Positions 5,278 through 5,386 of a stretch of 5,386 nucleotides of DNA are shown here, piece by piece; the first letter of the stretch is position 1; each line of letters starts with the position of its first letter. Location: assembly GCA_021784375.1 (NCBI GenBank), contig JAJXSV010000179.1, forward strand, positions 1-5,386. The letters run 5' to 3'. A program made the position numbers and the translations under genes. The stretch comes from Actinomycetes bacterium. GTDB lineage: Bacteria; Actinomycetota; Actinomycetes; S36-B12; UBA5976. The notes under the pieces were generated by a model that was not told where the DNA came from, ran no database searches, and was given only the letters and a program-made list of their open reading frames with translations.

Positions 5278-5386
5278 CGGTCGCTGGACCTCGCGCGCCA
5301 CGGCCTGGAGTGGGTGCAACCGGAGGCGCCGGTCGCCCACGCGCTGGCGCCCGGCCGAAGCGTGGTCCTGGAGCGTGACCTGTCCG
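5245..5386 (+). pseudogene. Internal fragment of a phytoene-dehydrogenase-like FAD oxidoreductase
   Basis: The + frame through 5248-5250 encodes VHPLALASPFFRSLDLARHG, then LEWVQPEAPVAHAL and APGRSVVLERDLS, and runs off the right edge (47 codons). This matches the segment that follows the N-terminal Rossmann fold in actinobacterial phytoene desaturase/CrtI-like NAD(P)/FAD proteins, where VHPLA...SPFFR, an xPExxxAHPL-type stretch and a D/PGR strand occur in that order. About 60 N-terminal residues, including the GxGxxG motif, would be expected upstream but are absent; the DNA there belongs to the CoA-transferase on the other strand. Upstream in this frame the translation is a run of Arg and Gln with no family match. 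The function of this branch is usually unknown despite the name, and a carotenoid role should not be assumed. Confidence 0.65.

Noticed and set aside
4717..5340. GTG at 5340 as a real start giving a 207-residue CoA-transferase
   Set aside because: The first ~20 residues are not family-like, and the opposite strand there codes for another recognisable protein; the true N-terminal half is missing.
5169..5378. 69-codon + strand frame of Pro/Arg/Gly-rich sequence
   Set aside because: It is low-complexity and in a different frame from the phytoene-dehydrogenase-like reading, which matches a known family.
1..5386. Window length equals that of the phiX174 genome (5386)
   Set aside because: The content is GC-rich bacterial catabolic genes with no phage genes; the length match is a coincidence.
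1..5386. CRISPR arrays, tRNA or rRNA genes, insertion sequences
   Set aside because: No regularly spaced repeats, cloverleaf-like segments, rRNA motifs or transposase-like frames were seen on either strand.

Overview
The window is GC-rich bacterial DNA with tightly packed genes, GTG and ATG starts and good Shine-Dalgarno sites. Gene families and a TTGACA/TANNNT-type promoter fit an actinobacterium. This is an inference from style and family resemblance, and no species is claimed.

Layout. Left part (1-1524, + strand): the last 39 codons of an unidentified protein, then a complete FAD-dependent amine/amino-acid oxidase of the DAO family, probably in the same transcript. It converges, with a 7-bp gap, on a LysR-type regulator on the - strand (1532-2452). 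Centre (2453-2873): a 420-bp stretch with no previously obvious gene. It holds an unusually dense set of signals, all best read on the - strand: a predicted promoter with a repeated AGCGATGCT element, a roughly 125-nt leader that can fold back on a ribosome-binding site, a 23-codon ORF for a single-span membrane peptide, and two strong inverted repeats before the LysR gene. Right part (2874-5277, - strand): an operon read right to left, consisting of a class III (CaiB/BaiF) CoA-transferase resembling glutarate CoA-transferases, a GntR/FCD regulator overlapping it by 4 bp, and glutaryl-CoA dehydrogenase 17 bp further on.

How they fit together. The CoA-transferase would activate glutarate to glutaryl-CoA, and the dehydrogenase would oxidise and decarboxylate it to crotonyl-CoA. 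This is the end of lysine/5-aminovalerate/glutarate catabolism. The GntR protein is the likely local switch. The FAD oxidase could act on an amine or amino acid feeding such a pathway, but nothing in the sequence fixes its substrate.

The right edge is abnormal. The CoA-transferase loses family resemblance near 5277, before its N-terminal half and catalytic Asp segment. From 5245 the opposite strand encodes an internal piece of a phytoene-dehydrogenase-like FAD protein that also lacks its N-terminus. Two unrelated genes, head to head and both beheaded, meet at a short stretch that fits both. This looks like an inverted chimera (amplification or assembly) or, less likely, a real inversion.
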